Assembly (NCBI RefSeq): GCF_014200305.1
Contig: NZ_JACHBL010000001.1
Coordinates: forward strand, 558,001-622,000
Reading direction: 5' to 3'
From: Neomicrococcus lactis
GTDB taxonomy: Bacteria > Actinomycetota > Actinomycetes > Actinomycetales > Micrococcaceae
DNA: 64,000 nucleotides
In this document: positions 27,149-36,139 of the stretch, piece after piece
Layout of the letters: each line of letters begins with the position of its first letter
How positions within the stretch are numbered: position 1 is the stretch's first letter
The notes under the pieces: generated by a model
The model's input: the letters and a program-made list of their open reading frames with translations, nothing else
Databases searched by the model: none
Told to the model about the DNA's origin: nothing
Program-made: the position numbers and the translations under genes

Positions 27149-28888
27149 TCACGGGCTCGTAGGAGTCACCTCAACGCGTGTGAACGGTTCATCGAGGATG
27201 GGACTAACGGGGTATCGCACAACATCGTTGTTGAGCGCCAAAGCGGAAATGGGGTACAGCAGGGGATAAGCGGGCAGGTCAACGGCGAGAGTCTCGACGA
27301 TGCGCGAATAGGTTGCAACGCGATCAGGGCCGTTTGCTAGCGAGCGGGCGTCTCGAATGAGAGTCTGAACCGAAGGCGAGGTATAGCCGAATTCGGGGGA
27401 GGACTGCCCAAAAAGAGAGGAGAGGAAATAATCCGGATCCCGGAACTCACCGGTCAATCCCAGGAGATGAAAACCGGGATTCTTTCCCGAGGTGACGCTC
27501 AGGACGTAGTCGCTTTGCCAGTCCAGCGGAACCGGCTTGATATTGAAGCCTGCCGCGGTGAGCTGCTTGCTGATGGCCGCATAAATGCGCTCAGGCTGAG
27601 GCAAGTAAGCGCGCGCGGTGTTGGTCGGGTAGGTAAACGGGATGGCTTCGCCGCGATAGGAGCTCGTGCTCAAGAGCTCCGTGGCGCGATTGAGATCAAA
27701 GTTGTACTGCGTGGTGGGGTCGGGAATCGCCAAGCTCTGCGGCAAGAAGCTACGGGCTTCGTTGGTGCCACGAAGGAAGAACTGGCTGGCGAGGCTATTG
27801 ACATCAATTGCGTAGGCCGCGGCCCGTCGAACCTGCTGATCCTGAAGAACCGGATTGAGCTGATTCATGCCCATGTACAGCACCGCGAAAGGATCGCGCT
27901 GCAACATTTGCCGTCCTTCTTGAACGATTGTCTTGAGCTCTTCAACCGTCACCAGGTCGTAGCCGTGCACTTCGCCACGCTGCAGCGCATTAAAACGTGC
28001 GTGGGCCTGCCGGAATACTTTCACGGTGGCTTGGCCTACGGTCGGCTTGGTTCCCCAGTACGACGGCGCCGCGTTCAGGACAATTTCTTGTTCCGTTGCG
28101 GAGCCAATGCGGTACGGGCCAGATCCGTTAGGGAACTTGCTGTCCCAGGTTCCCGGCTCAATGATTCCGAATCCGGGATGCGTCAGAGCTTCGATCAGCA
28201 AAGTGAGTGGGCGACGTAGCGTCAGCTCAAATTCATGTTCGGACACAGCACGCGCGCCGGAGTAGAAGGAAGCGTTAGTTCCTTCGGGAGATGCTGTGGA
28301 AGAAGGAATTGCCGTCGAAGCGGTACTTGAGGATGCAGATGCACTCGGGGTTGCCGACTGATCGAATCTAGGGACTTGGTCTACAGGCAGCGTGGCGTGG
28401 TGATGGAACACCACCTCGAACGCTGTGCGGTTCGCAACGTTGGCAGCGGCCGGTGCTGCGGCCCAACGCTCGAAATTCTTCACCACAGCATCCGCGTTGA
28501 AGGCAGCTCCGGAATGGAACTTCACGTCGCGGCGCAAGGTAAAGCGGTAGGTCAGCCCATCTTGGCTGACAGTCCAGGACTCGGCGAGCTCAGCTTTGGG
28601 TGCTCCCGTGTCCGGATCTACGCCCACCAAGTTGTTAAAGACTTGGCGGGAAATGCGGAATGACTCAACATCGAGAGCCTGAGAGGGGTCAAAGGAACGG
28701 GGGTAAGACGGGACCGCAAACTGAAAGCGGGTGGTGCTTGGCGCCGTCGTACTGGAAGAAGAATTCACCGGTGACTGGGACGGCGTGCATGCCGTCAACG
28801 CTAGGGCCGGAAGTCCTAGGGCCGTCCAAGACAACACCGCCCGGCGGGGTACGCCTTGTGGCCGGGGATCGTCGCTGGACACCGCCAA
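27149..28888 (-). CDS. ABC transporter substrate-binding lipoprotein, family 5 (peptide-binding)
   Basis: The 579-residue protein starts with a signal peptide of the Tat-like or Sec lipoprotein type (RRAVLSWTALGLPALALTAC), the lipobox being LTAC, then a Ser/Thr-rich linker with SSSSTT. The body matches SBP_bac_5: YPRSFDPSQA, AESWTVSQDGLTYRFTLRRDVKFHSG (in parts), ending near PLLYPISALALN. I chose the TTG at 28888 since AAGGAAAGG ends six bases before it; a GTG at 28882 is the alternative. No permease or ATPase is adjacent, so it is an orphan binding protein. Confidence 0.8.
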   Translation of the reverse strand: MAVSSDDPRPQGVPRRAVLSWTALGLPALALTACTPSQSPVNSSSSTTAPSTTRFQFAVPSYPRSFDPSQALDVESFRISRQVFNNLVGVDPDTGAPKAELAESWTVSQDGLTYRFTLRRDVKFHSGAAFNADAVVKNFERWAAAPAAANVANRTAFEVVFHHHATLPVDQVPRFDQSATPSASASSSTASTAIPSSTASPEGTNASFYSGARAVSEHEFELTLRRPLTLLIEALTHPGFGIIEPGTWDSKFPNGSGPYRIGSATEQEIVLNAAPSYWGTKPTVGQATVKVFRQAHARFNALQRGEVHGYDLVTVEELKTIVQEGRQMLQRDPFAVLYMGMNQLNPVLQDQQVRRAAAYAIDVNSLASQFFLRGTNEARSFLPQSLAIPDPTTQYNFDLNRATELLSTSSYRGEAIPFTYPTNTARAYLPQPERIYAAISKQLTAAGFNIKPVPLDWQSDYVLSVTSGKNPGFHLLGLTGEFRDPDYFLSSLFGQSSPEFGYTSPSVQTLIRDARSLANGPDRVATYSRIVETLAVDLPAYPLLYPISALALNNDVVRYPVSPILDEPFTRVEVTPTSP

Positions 28889-28955
28889 AACCGACCTTTC
28901 CTTCCGAAAAGAGCAGCCCCCGGCAACCAATTGTTGACTGGGGGACTGCCATGAG

Positions 28956-29037
28956 TGCGGGCGGAGGGACTTGAACCCACACGTCCGAAGACACTGGAAC
29001 CTAAATCCAGCGCGTCTGCCAATTTCGCCACGCCCGC
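28956..29037 (-). tRNA. tRNA-Leu (anticodon TAG)
   Basis: 82 bases. Acceptor stem GCGGGCG/CGCCCGC, anticodon stem CTGGA/TCCAG around the loop TTTAGGT with TAG at 34-36, a variable arm and a T-arm GGGTTCAAGTCCC. Discriminator A. It reads CUA, a codon that appears in the ilvB leader peptide of this window. Confidence 0.93.
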
Positions 29038-29109
29038 AATTCTTGAACTCTTTCGATGCTACGACAATCAGTGATTGAAGCGCTCATCGTGATTCAAGCT
29101 CGTAATAGT

Positions 29110-29607
29110 CTAACCGAGACTTTTGAGGTCACGGAGCAACTTCTCAACGTGTCCTTTTGCACGTACGTTGTACTGAGCTAGTTCGAAGGTTCCGTCTTCG
29201 CCGATCACGAACGTTGAACGGATGAGACCTTGGTACGTGCGGCCGTAGTTCTTCTTTTCACCCCACGCGCCGAACTTTTCAGAGACTTCATGCTCTGGAT
29301 CCGCGAGCAGTGTGAAATTGAGCGAATGCTTGTCCGCGAACTTGGAGAGCACTTCAACCGAGTCTGGAGACACTCCGTAGACCGGCAAGTCCTGAGAGCT
29401 GAAGTCCATCGCGTGGTCGCGGAAATCACATGCTTGCTGATTGCAGGCCGGCGTGTTCGCGGCGGGGTAGAAGTACATGACGTAGCGCGTGCCCAGAAGG
29501 CTCTTCTTTGAGACCTTGTTGCCTTGCTGGTCAACGAGCTCGAAATCGGGGGCTTCTTCGCCCACCATGAATCGAATGTTTGTTGGCTCTGGTGTTGCTG
29601 TCGTCAT
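29110..29607 (-). CDS. bcp: Peroxiredoxin of the BCP (PrxQ) type
   Basis: This 165-residue thiol peroxidase reduces hydroperoxides using thioredoxin. The peroxidatic Cys is in PAANTPACNQQACDFRD, with a second Cys five residues on as in the atypical two-Cys PrxQ class. AGGGGAAA lies upstream of the ATG. It stands alone between two tRNA genes on the minus strand. Confidence 0.92.
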   Translation of the reverse strand: MTTATPEPTNIRFMVGEEAPDFELVDQQGNKVSKKSLLGTRYVMYFYPAANTPACNQQACDFRDHAMDFSSQDLPVYGVSPDSVEVLSKFADKHSLNFTLLADPEHEVSEKFGAWGEKKNYGRTYQGLIRSTFVIGEDGTFELAQYNVRAKGHVEKLLRDLKSLG

Positions 29608-29651
29608 GATTTCCCCTTTGATGTTTGACCATGTTGGATAAATGACCGCGT

Positions 29652-29690
29652 AAACAAAAATTCCCCGATCAGTTGCCTGATCAGGGAATT
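29652..29690 (-). terminator. Intrinsic terminator downstream of tRNA-Lys
   Basis: The stem pairs 29659-29672 with 29677-29690 (one mismatch, loop TTGC). Read on the minus strand it is followed by TTTTTGTTT. It ends the tRNA-Lys transcript before bcp. Confidence 0.75.
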
Positions 29691-29700
29691 CTCTGTTGTG

Positions 29701-29773
29701 TGCGCCCCCCGGGACTCGAACCCGGAACCTAATGATTAAGAGTCATTTGCTCTGCCAGTTGAGCTAGAGGCGC
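29701..29773 (-). tRNA. tRNA-Lys (anticodon CTT)
   Basis: 73 bases. Acceptor GCGCCTC/GGGGCGC with one wobble, anticodon loop CTCTTAA between AATGA and TCATT, T-arm GGGTTCGAGTCCC, discriminator A. Confidence 0.95.
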
Positions 29774-29823
29774 ATTTTCTCCGTTGCATTTTTCTCTTTC
29801 AAGCGTTCCTGCAACGACAGAAA

Positions 29824-29851
29824 ACTCTACCGGAAGATTGCCGAAAATCAA
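29824..29851 (-). promoter_or_regulatory. Candidate tRNA-Lys promoter
   Basis: On the minus strand TTGATT (29846-29851) and TAGAGT (29824-29829) are 16 bases apart and would start transcription about 45 bases before tRNA-Lys. Confidence 0.4.
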
Positions 29852-29905
29852 AAATCAAGGAGGGGGTGATACTGCTCACGCCGTTTATTGGTCTGATCTG
29901 GGGGT

Positions 29906-30361
29906 TTATGAAAGTGCGCTCATGAAGTTATCGACGAACATTCCAAAGTCCGCAGCGTCCGAAGTTTGCTCGAGCGGGATGAGGACTTCGTGAGGAGTGG
30001 AGTTGCTGGAATCTAGCCAGCGGACCAAGGGGACCGCTGGCACCGTGAAACGGAAAACTTTGCCCGTGGTGGTGGAGAGCTGCACTTGATTCATGCCGTC
30101 CACACCAATTTCGTTGATATTAGTGAGGCTCACAGTGCGGGCCACGCCGAGCGGTTCGCCGCTGAGCGGGTCAATGGGCGCAACAATGCATTCGAGCGGT
30201 TGGCTCCGGTACCCAATCAAAAAACAGCCCCCTGAACCGGCAAGTCCGGTGGCGTAAACCACGTTGTAGCTGCCGTAGTTGGGGATCTGAGAATCGAAGG
30301 ATTCCCGGAGTCGACGTTTGAGTTCAGCGTCTGAAAATGACTCGTTGTGGGGATCCGTCAT
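29906..30361 (-). CDS. Hypothetical protein, 151 residues
   Basis: I do not recognise the family. The protein is soluble, begins MTDPHNESFSDAELKRRL, and has a beta-rich body (YNVVYATG, CFLIGYRSQPLECIVAPI, GKVFRFTVPAV) suggestive of a PH-like or lipocalin-like fold; that is inference. The ATG at 30361 is preferred to 30394 because TAGAAT stands seven bases before it. It is transcribed divergently from ilvD with an 83-base shared promoter region. Confidence 0.6.
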   Translation of the reverse strand: MTDPHNESFSDAELKRRLRESFDSQIPNYGSYNVVYATGLAGSGGCFLIGYRSQPLECIVAPIDPLSGEPLGVARTVSLTNINEIGVDGMNQVQLSTTTGKVFRFTVPAVPLVRWLDSSNSTPHEVLIPLEQTSDAADFGMFVDNFMSALS

Positions 30362-30368
30362 GCGCTCA

Positions 30369-30374
30369 ATTCTA
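30369..30374 (-). promoter_or_regulatory. -10 box TAGAAT for the hypothetical gene at 29906-30361
   Basis: On the minus strand TAGAAT is followed by seven bases and the ATG at 30361; no Shine-Dalgarno is present. Confidence 0.45.
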
Positions 30375-30432
30375 GGGGGAAGCGAATGCTTCATGAATTG
30401 GTCACACGTTCAGAGTGGTCAATCGGCAGACG

Positions 30433-30438
30433 TAGGAT
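30433..30438 (+). promoter_or_regulatory. -10 box TAGGAT, leaderless start of ilvD
   Basis: TAGGAT is followed by six bases and the ATG at 30445. TTCAGA lies 18 bases upstream as a weak -35. No Shine-Dalgarno. Confidence 0.5.
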
Positions 30439-30444
30439 CGTTGC

Positions 30445-32148
30445 ATGACGCAGGAACCTACAGTAGATATCAAGCCCCGAAGCCGGACCGTTACGGACGG
30501 TCTTCACGCGGCTCCAGCCCGCGGAATGTTCCGCGCAATCGGCATGGGAGACGACGACTTCGCCAAGCCTCAGATTGGCATCGCGAGCTCTTGGAACGAG
30601 ATTACGCCGTGTAACTTGTCGCTGAATCGACTCGCCCAGGGCGCCAAGGAAGGCGTCCACTCTGGCGGCGGCTACCCCATGCAGTTCGGCACCATTTCCG
30701 TCTCTGACGGCATTTCGATGGGCCACGAAGGCATGCACTTCTCGCTCGTTTCACGCGAGGTCATTGCTGACTCCGTGGAAACCGTCATGGAGGCCGAGCG
30801 CCTCGACGGCTCCGTCCTTCTCGCTGGTTGTGACAAGTCCCTTCCCGGCATGCTCATGGCAGCTGCCCGTTCAAACCTTTCCTCCGTGTTCCTCTACGCG
30901 GGCACCATCATGCCGGGCTTCGCGAAGCTCGAAGATGGCACTGAAAAAGAAGTCACCCTCATCGACGCTTTCGAAGCTGTTGGCGCTTGCGCTGCCGGCA
31001 AGATGAGCAAGAAGGACCTTGACGCCATTGAGCGCGCCATCTGCCCAGGCGAAGGTGCATGTGGCGGTATGTACACCGCAAACACCATGGCGTGCATCGG
31101 CGAGGCCCTCGGCATGTCCTTGCCAGGCTCGGCAGCCCCACCATCAGCTGACCGGCGTCGCGACATGTTCGCCCGCCAGTCCGGCGAGGCCGTAGTTGAG
31201 TTGCTCCGCAAGGGCATCCGCGCTCGCGACATCATGACCAAGAAGGCTTTCGAGAACGCCATCGCCGTCACCATGGCTTTCGGTGGTTCCACCAACGCTG
31301 TCCTCCACTTGCTCGCGATCGCTCGTGAAGCTGAAGTTGATCTCACCCTCGAGGACTTCAACCGCATTGGCGACAAGGTTCCTCACTTGGGCGACCTCAA
31401 GCCATTCGGCCGCTACGTCATGTATGACGTGGACAAGATCGGTGGCGTTCCAGTAATCATGAAGGCTCTGCTCGACGCAGGCCTCATCCACGGCGACGCT
31501 TTGACAGTGACCGGCAAGACCGTTGCTGAGAACCTGGCCGGCATCAACCCACCAGATCCTGACGGCAAGGTGCTCCGCGCCATGGATAACCCGATCCACA
31601 AGACCGGTGGCATCACAGTTCTTCACGGCTCGTTGGTTCCAGAAGGTGCTGTCGTGAAGTCCGCAGGCTTCGACGCTGACGTCTTCGAAGGCACTGCTCG
31701 CGTGTTCGAGCGCGAGCAGGGCGCACTGAACGCTCTGGACAATGGCGAGATCAAGGCTGGCGACGTCGTCGTTATCCGTTACGAAGGCCCTAAGGGTGGA
31801 CCGGGCATGCGCGAAATGCTCGCGATCACCGGCGCCATCAAGGGTGCTGGTCTCGGCAAGGATGTGCTTTTGCTCACGGATGGTCGCTTCTCCGGCGGCA
31901 CTACGGGCTTGTGCATTGGCCACGTAGCTCCAGAAGCTGTTGACGGCGGACCTATCGCGTTCGTCAAGGACGGCGACAAGATCCGCGTTGACATAGCTGC
32001 TCGCACCTTGGACCTCTTGGTTGACGAAGCCGAGCTCCAAGCCCGCAAGGTGGGTTGGGAGCCGCTTCCTCCTCGTTACACCAAGGGTGTGCTTGCGAAG
32101 TACGCCAAGCTCGTTAACTCGGCAAGCAAGGGTGCTTACACGGGCTAA
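30445..32148 (+). CDS. ilvD: Dihydroxy-acid dehydratase
   Basis: IlvD dehydrates dihydroxy-acids in the third common step of valine and isoleucine synthesis and supplies the leucine precursor. The 567-residue Fe-S enzyme has its cluster cysteines in [13 protein letters not shown] and [12 protein letters not shown], and the C-terminal [10 protein letters not shown]. It is transcribed towards ilvBNC but separated from it by a 328-base control region, so the two are probably distinct transcription units. Confidence 0.95.
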   Translation: MTQEPTVDIKPRSRTVTDGLHAAPARGMFRAIGMGDDDFAKPQIGIASSWNEITPCNLSLNRLAQGAKEGVHSGGGYPMQFGTISVSDGISMGHEGMHFSLVSREVIADSVETVMEAERLDGSVLLAGCDKSLPGMLMAAARSNLSSVFLYAGTIMPGFAKLEDGTEKEVTLIDAFEAVGACAAGKMSKKDLDAIERAICPGEGACGGMYTANTMACIGEALGMSLPGSAAPPSADRRRDMFARQSGEAVVELLRKGIRARDIMTKKAFENAIAVTMAFGGSTNAVLHLLAIAREAEVDLTLEDFNRIGDKVPHLGDLKPFGRYVMYDVDKIGGVPVIMKALLDAGLIHGDALTVTGKTVAENLAGINPPDPDGKVLRAMDNPIHKTGGITVLHGSLVPEGAVVKSAGFDADVFEGTARVFEREQGALNALDNGEIKAGDVVVIRYEGPKGGPGMREMLAITGAIKGAGLGKDVLLLTDGRFSGGTTGLCIGHVAPEAVDGGPIAFVKDGDKIRVDIAARTLDLLVDEAELQARKVGWEPLPPRYTKGVLAKYAKLVNSASKGAYTG

Positions 32149-32180
32149 GGTCCGCGATCCGCAAGGAATGAGCGCAGGCT

Positions 32181-32225
32181 GAGCGGCGTCGTCGTCATTA
32201 TTTTTTGATTACGACGACGCTGCTC
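32181..32225. repeat. Inverted pair of the GAGCGGCGTCGTCGT repeat word downstream of ilvD
   Basis: An exact 15-base copy at 32181-32195 faces an inverted one-mismatch copy at 32211-32225. They can form a 15-bp stem with one G-T wobble around a 15-base loop that contains six T. It may end the ilvD transcript, although no T tract follows. Confidence 0.65.
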
Positions 32226-32271
32226 GCCCAAAGCGTGCGTCCACAGAATGGACGCCGTGTCCAAATAATGA

Positions 32272-32305
32272 GATCGATGTAACGTCAATTGACGCGCTAT
32301 CGATC
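32272..32305. promoter_or_regulatory. 34-bp dyad upstream of the ilvB leader
   Basis: The centre is the perfect palindrome CGTCAATTGACG (32283-32294); at equal distance on both sides stand GATCGAT (32272-32278) and ATCGATC (32299-32305). The half TTGACG is a good -35 hexamer, but no matching -10 is clear. The symmetry suggests an operator or a cruciform. Confidence 0.5.
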
Positions 32306-32323
32306 GCGGGGGAAACTAAACAC

Positions 32324-32377
32324 ATGCAAAACCATGGAGTCGTCGTCCTAGTCATTAGCGAGCGCGTCGCTAAATGA
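32324..32377 (+). CDS. ilvB operon leader peptide (MQNHGVVVLVISERVAK)
   Basis: A 17-codon frame, ATG to TGA, has GGGGGA eleven bases upstream as a ribosome site. Codons 6-11 are Val-Val-Val-Leu-Val-Ile, six branched-chain amino-acid codons in a row, and it is followed by a terminator-like hairpin and then ilvB. This is the layout of transcription attenuation by amino-acid starvation, known for ilvB leaders in Actinobacteria such as Corynebacterium. The Leu codon is CTA, read by the tRNA-Leu(TAG) encoded at 28956-29037. Function is inferred from the layout. Confidence 0.8.
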   Translation: MQNHGVVVLVISERVAK

Positions 32378-32404
32378 CCACTTCGTCGTAACCCGGTGAC
32401 GCGC

Positions 32405-32441
32405 GAACCCCAACCGCCCAACGGCCGGAGGGGTTCTTTTT
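32405..32441 (+). terminator. Attenuator hairpin of the ilvBN operon
   Basis: GAACCCC (32405-32411) pairs with GGGGTTC (32430-32436), with an inner CCG/CGG pair, followed by five T. Just upstream GCGCGTC (32362-32368, the last codons of the leader) can pair with GACGCGC (32398-32404), a candidate alternative structure sensitive to the ribosome position. Confidence 0.65.
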
Positions 32442-32476
32442 ATGTGCAGGTCACAGAACAAGAAAAGGAAGAACAC

Positions 32477-34357
32477 ATGAGTCAGGTAAAACCTGTGAGT
32501 CCGCAGCAGGCAGCGAAGGCTGCCGGGTGGTCCAAGGAACCGACTCCGGTCTCTTCCGCCGTGGAAGCGTCGTCCCTTATCCAAGGGCCGAATAATATCG
32601 TTGCTCCCACGGAGATGACTGGCTCACAAGCCATCGTCCGCTCATTGGAAGAACTGGGCGTCACAGACGTCTTTGGGTTGCCAGGTGGGGCCATCCTCCC
32701 TACCTACGACCCGCTCATGGACTCCACCAAGATCAACCACATCTTGGTGCGTCACGAGCAAGGAGCCGGCCACGCAGCGCAAGGCTATGCCATGGTCACC
32801 GGACAAGTTGGCGTGTGCATCGCCACGTCTGGCCCGGGCGCAACTAATCTCGTCACTCCGATCGCTGATGCCCATATGGACTCGGTGCCCCTCGTGGCTA
32901 TCACGGGTCAGGTCAACAGCGCTTTCATCGGCACTGACGCCTTCCAAGAAGCGGACATTGTGGGCATTACGATGCCCATCACCAAGCATGCATTCTTGGT
33001 GACTAACCCCAATGACATTCCGCGCATCATGGCGGAAGCCTTCTACTTGGCTTCTTCCGGACGTCCCGGACCTGTCCTCGTGGACATCTCCAAGGACGCT
33101 CAGCAGTCCAAGATGACTTTTGAATGGCCACCGAAGATCGATCTTCCGGGTTACCGCACGGTGATGCGCGGTCACTCGAAGCAGGTCCGTGAAGCTGCCA
33201 AGCTCATCGCGCAAGCCGAACGTCCCGTGTTCTACGTGGGCGGCGGCGTCATCAAGGGCCACGCTTCGCAGGAACTCCTTGAGCTGGCCGAATACGTGGG
33301 CGCCCCTGTTGCCACCACGTTGATGGCTCGTGGCGCGTTCCCGGATTCCCACGAACAGCATGTGGGTATGCCAGGCATGCACGGCTCCGTATCGGCGGTG
33401 ACTGCACTGCAGCAGTCTGACTTGCTGATCACGCTGGGTGCTCGCTTTGACGACCGCGTGACGGGTGTCTTGAGCACCTTCGCTCCGAACGCCAAGGTCA
33501 TCCATGCTGACATTGATCCGGCAGAAATTTCCAAGAACCGCACGGCCGATGTGCCGATCGTGGGTTCCGTCAAGGAAATCATTCCGGAGCTCCGTGAGGC
33601 CGTTGAGGTTGCTTTCGAAGAGTCCGGACGCCCGGACTTGAGCGCTTGGTGGTCCATGCTGAACCGCATCCGTGAGACCTACCCGATCGGCTGGACCGAG
33701 ACGGCAGACGGACTTACGGCTCCGCAGAAGGTCATTGAGCGCATTGGTGCTTTGACCGGACCGGAAGCTGTCTATGTTGCAGGCGTTGGCCAGCACCAGA
33801 TGTGGGCTGCGCAGTTCGTCAAGTACGAGCGCCCTCACCAGTGGCTCAACTCCGGCGGCCTCGGAACCATGGGTTACTCCGTACCAGCAGCAATGGGCGC
33901 CAAGGTTGGCAACCCAGACCGCGTGGTGTGGGCGATCGATGGCGACGGTTGCTTCCAGATGACCAACCAGGAGCTTGCTACCTGCGTCATCAACAACATC
34001 CCCATCAAGGTTGCTGTCATCAACAACTCCTCCTTGGGCATGGTGCGCCAGTGGCAGACGTTGTTCTACGACGGCCGCTACTCCAACACCGATTTGAACA
34101 CGGGCCACGGCACCATCCGCGTGCCTGACTTCGTGAAGTTGGCTGACGCCTACGGCATGGTTGGTTTGCGGTGTGAGCGTGATGAAGACATCGACGCCAC
34201 CATCCAGAAGGCTCTCGAAATCAATGACCGCCCAGTCCTCATTGACTTCGTGGTCAGCGCGGACGCCATGGTGTGGCCAATGGTTCCGGCCGGCGTGTCC
34301 AATGATGAAATCCAGATTGCCCGCGGCATGACTCCAACGTGGGAAGAAGAGGACTAA
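32477..34357 (+). CDS. ilvB: Acetolactate synthase, large subunit
   Basis: IlvB is the ThDP enzyme that condenses pyruvate to acetolactate (valine, leucine) or with 2-ketobutyrate (isoleucine). The 626-residue protein has [12 protein letters not shown] with the catalytic Glu, [20 protein letters not shown], and the ThDP motif [14 protein letters not shown] to [13 protein letters not shown] chose the ATG at 32477, preceded by AAGGAAG; it leaves an N-terminal extension of about 40 residues. ilvN follows after two bases. Confidence 0.95.
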   Translation: MSQVKPVSPQQAAKAAGWSKEPTPVSSAVEASSLIQGPNNIVAPTEMTGSQAIVRSLEELGVTDVFGLPGGAILPTYDPLMDSTKINHILVRHEQGAGHAAQGYAMVTGQVGVCIATSGPGATNLVTPIADAHMDSVPLVAITGQVNSAFIGTDAFQEADIVGITMPITKHAFLVTNPNDIPRIMAEAFYLASSGRPGPVLVDISKDAQQSKMTFEWPPKIDLPGYRTVMRGHSKQVREAAKLIAQAERPVFYVGGGVIKGHASQELLELAEYVGAPVATTLMARGAFPDSHEQHVGMPGMHGSVSAVTALQQSDLLITLGARFDDRVTGVLSTFAPNAKVIHADIDPAEISKNRTADVPIVGSVKEIIPELREAVEVAFEESGRPDLSAWWSMLNRIRETYPIGWTETADGLTAPQKVIERIGALTGPEAVYVAGVGQHQMWAAQFVKYERPHQWLNSGGLGTMGYSVPAAMGAKVGNPDRVVWAIDGDGCFQMTNQELATCVINNIPIKVAVINNSSLGMVRQWQTLFYDGRYSNTDLNTGHGTIRVPDFVKLADAYGMVGLRCERDEDIDATIQKALEINDRPVLIDFVVSADAMVWPMVPAGVSNDEIQIARGMTPTWEEED

Positions 34358-34359
34358 AT

Positions 34360-34878
34360 ATGTCTCGTCATACTTTGTCCGTCCTCGTGGAGGACGTGCC
34401 CGGTACGTTGACGCGTGTTTCCGGCTTGTTTGCTCGCCGCGCGTTCAACATTCACTCTCTTGCGGTGGGACCCACCGAAATTAGTGGCGTTTCCCGCATC
34501 ACTGTTGTGGTGGACGCTGAAGGCGATTTGTTGGAGCAGGTAACCAAACAGCTCAACAAGCTCGTCAACGTTATTAAGGTCGTGGAACTTTTGCCGGATG
34601 CGTCCGTGCAGCGTGACCACATTCTCGTAAAGGTACGTGCGGATTCCGCTTCACGCTTGCAAGTAACGCAAGCGGCGGATTTGTTCCGCGCCCAGGTGGT
34701 GGACGTTTCTAACGATTCGCTCGTCATCGAAGCCACCGGTGGAGCCGAGAAGCTCAATGCTTTGCTCTCCGTGCTGGAGCCTTTTGGAATTCGCGAGATT
34801 GTGCAGTCTGGCACGGTTGCGGTGGCACGCGGCTCGAAGTCGATGTCTGATCGCGCGCTTCGTCAGGCTTCCGCGTAA
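34360..34878 (+). CDS. ilvN: Acetolactate synthase, small regulatory subunit
   Basis: IlvN carries the valine-binding ACT domain that confers feedback inhibition on IlvB. The 172-residue protein begins SRHTLSVLVEDVPGTLTRV, includes FARRAFNIHSLAVGPTE and a C-terminal domain typical of the small subunit. The ATG at 34360 is preceded by AGAGGAC and lies two bases after the ilvB stop. Confidence 0.94.
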   Translation: MSRHTLSVLVEDVPGTLTRVSGLFARRAFNIHSLAVGPTEISGVSRITVVVDAEGDLLEQVTKQLNKLVNVIKVVELLPDASVQRDHILVKVRADSASRLQVTQAADLFRAQVVDVSNDSLVIEATGGAEKLNALLSVLEPFGIREIVQSGTVAVARGSKSMSDRALRQASA

Positions 34879-34964
34879 CTCCCGCGCGAATCTTCGACAC
34901 GAATTTTTACCCTGTAAACAAATCTCAATAGTGTGTTTGGCAAGTGCTGACACACGCAAGATGA

Positions 34965-36002
<1,038 letters not shown>

Positions 36003-36046
36003 GGCAGGCTCGATAATCGCATTTAGCGTTCCATACAGTAGTCAAT

Positions 36047-36104
36047 GACGACGCCGCCGCTCCAGAAATACGGAAGCTGCGGCGTCGTTCTGTCTTGATT
36101 TTTT
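36047..36104 (+). terminator. ilvC terminator built from an inverted pair of the repeat word
   Basis: GACGACGCCGC (36047-36057) pairs with GCGGCGTCGTT (36079-36089, last pair a wobble); six T follow at 36099-36104. The left arm with its flank (36048-36062) is a one-mismatch copy of the 13-base word found across the window. Confidence 0.7.
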
Positions 36105-36139
36105 GAACCCCACCACCCCACAACCAAAGGTTTTCCCTC

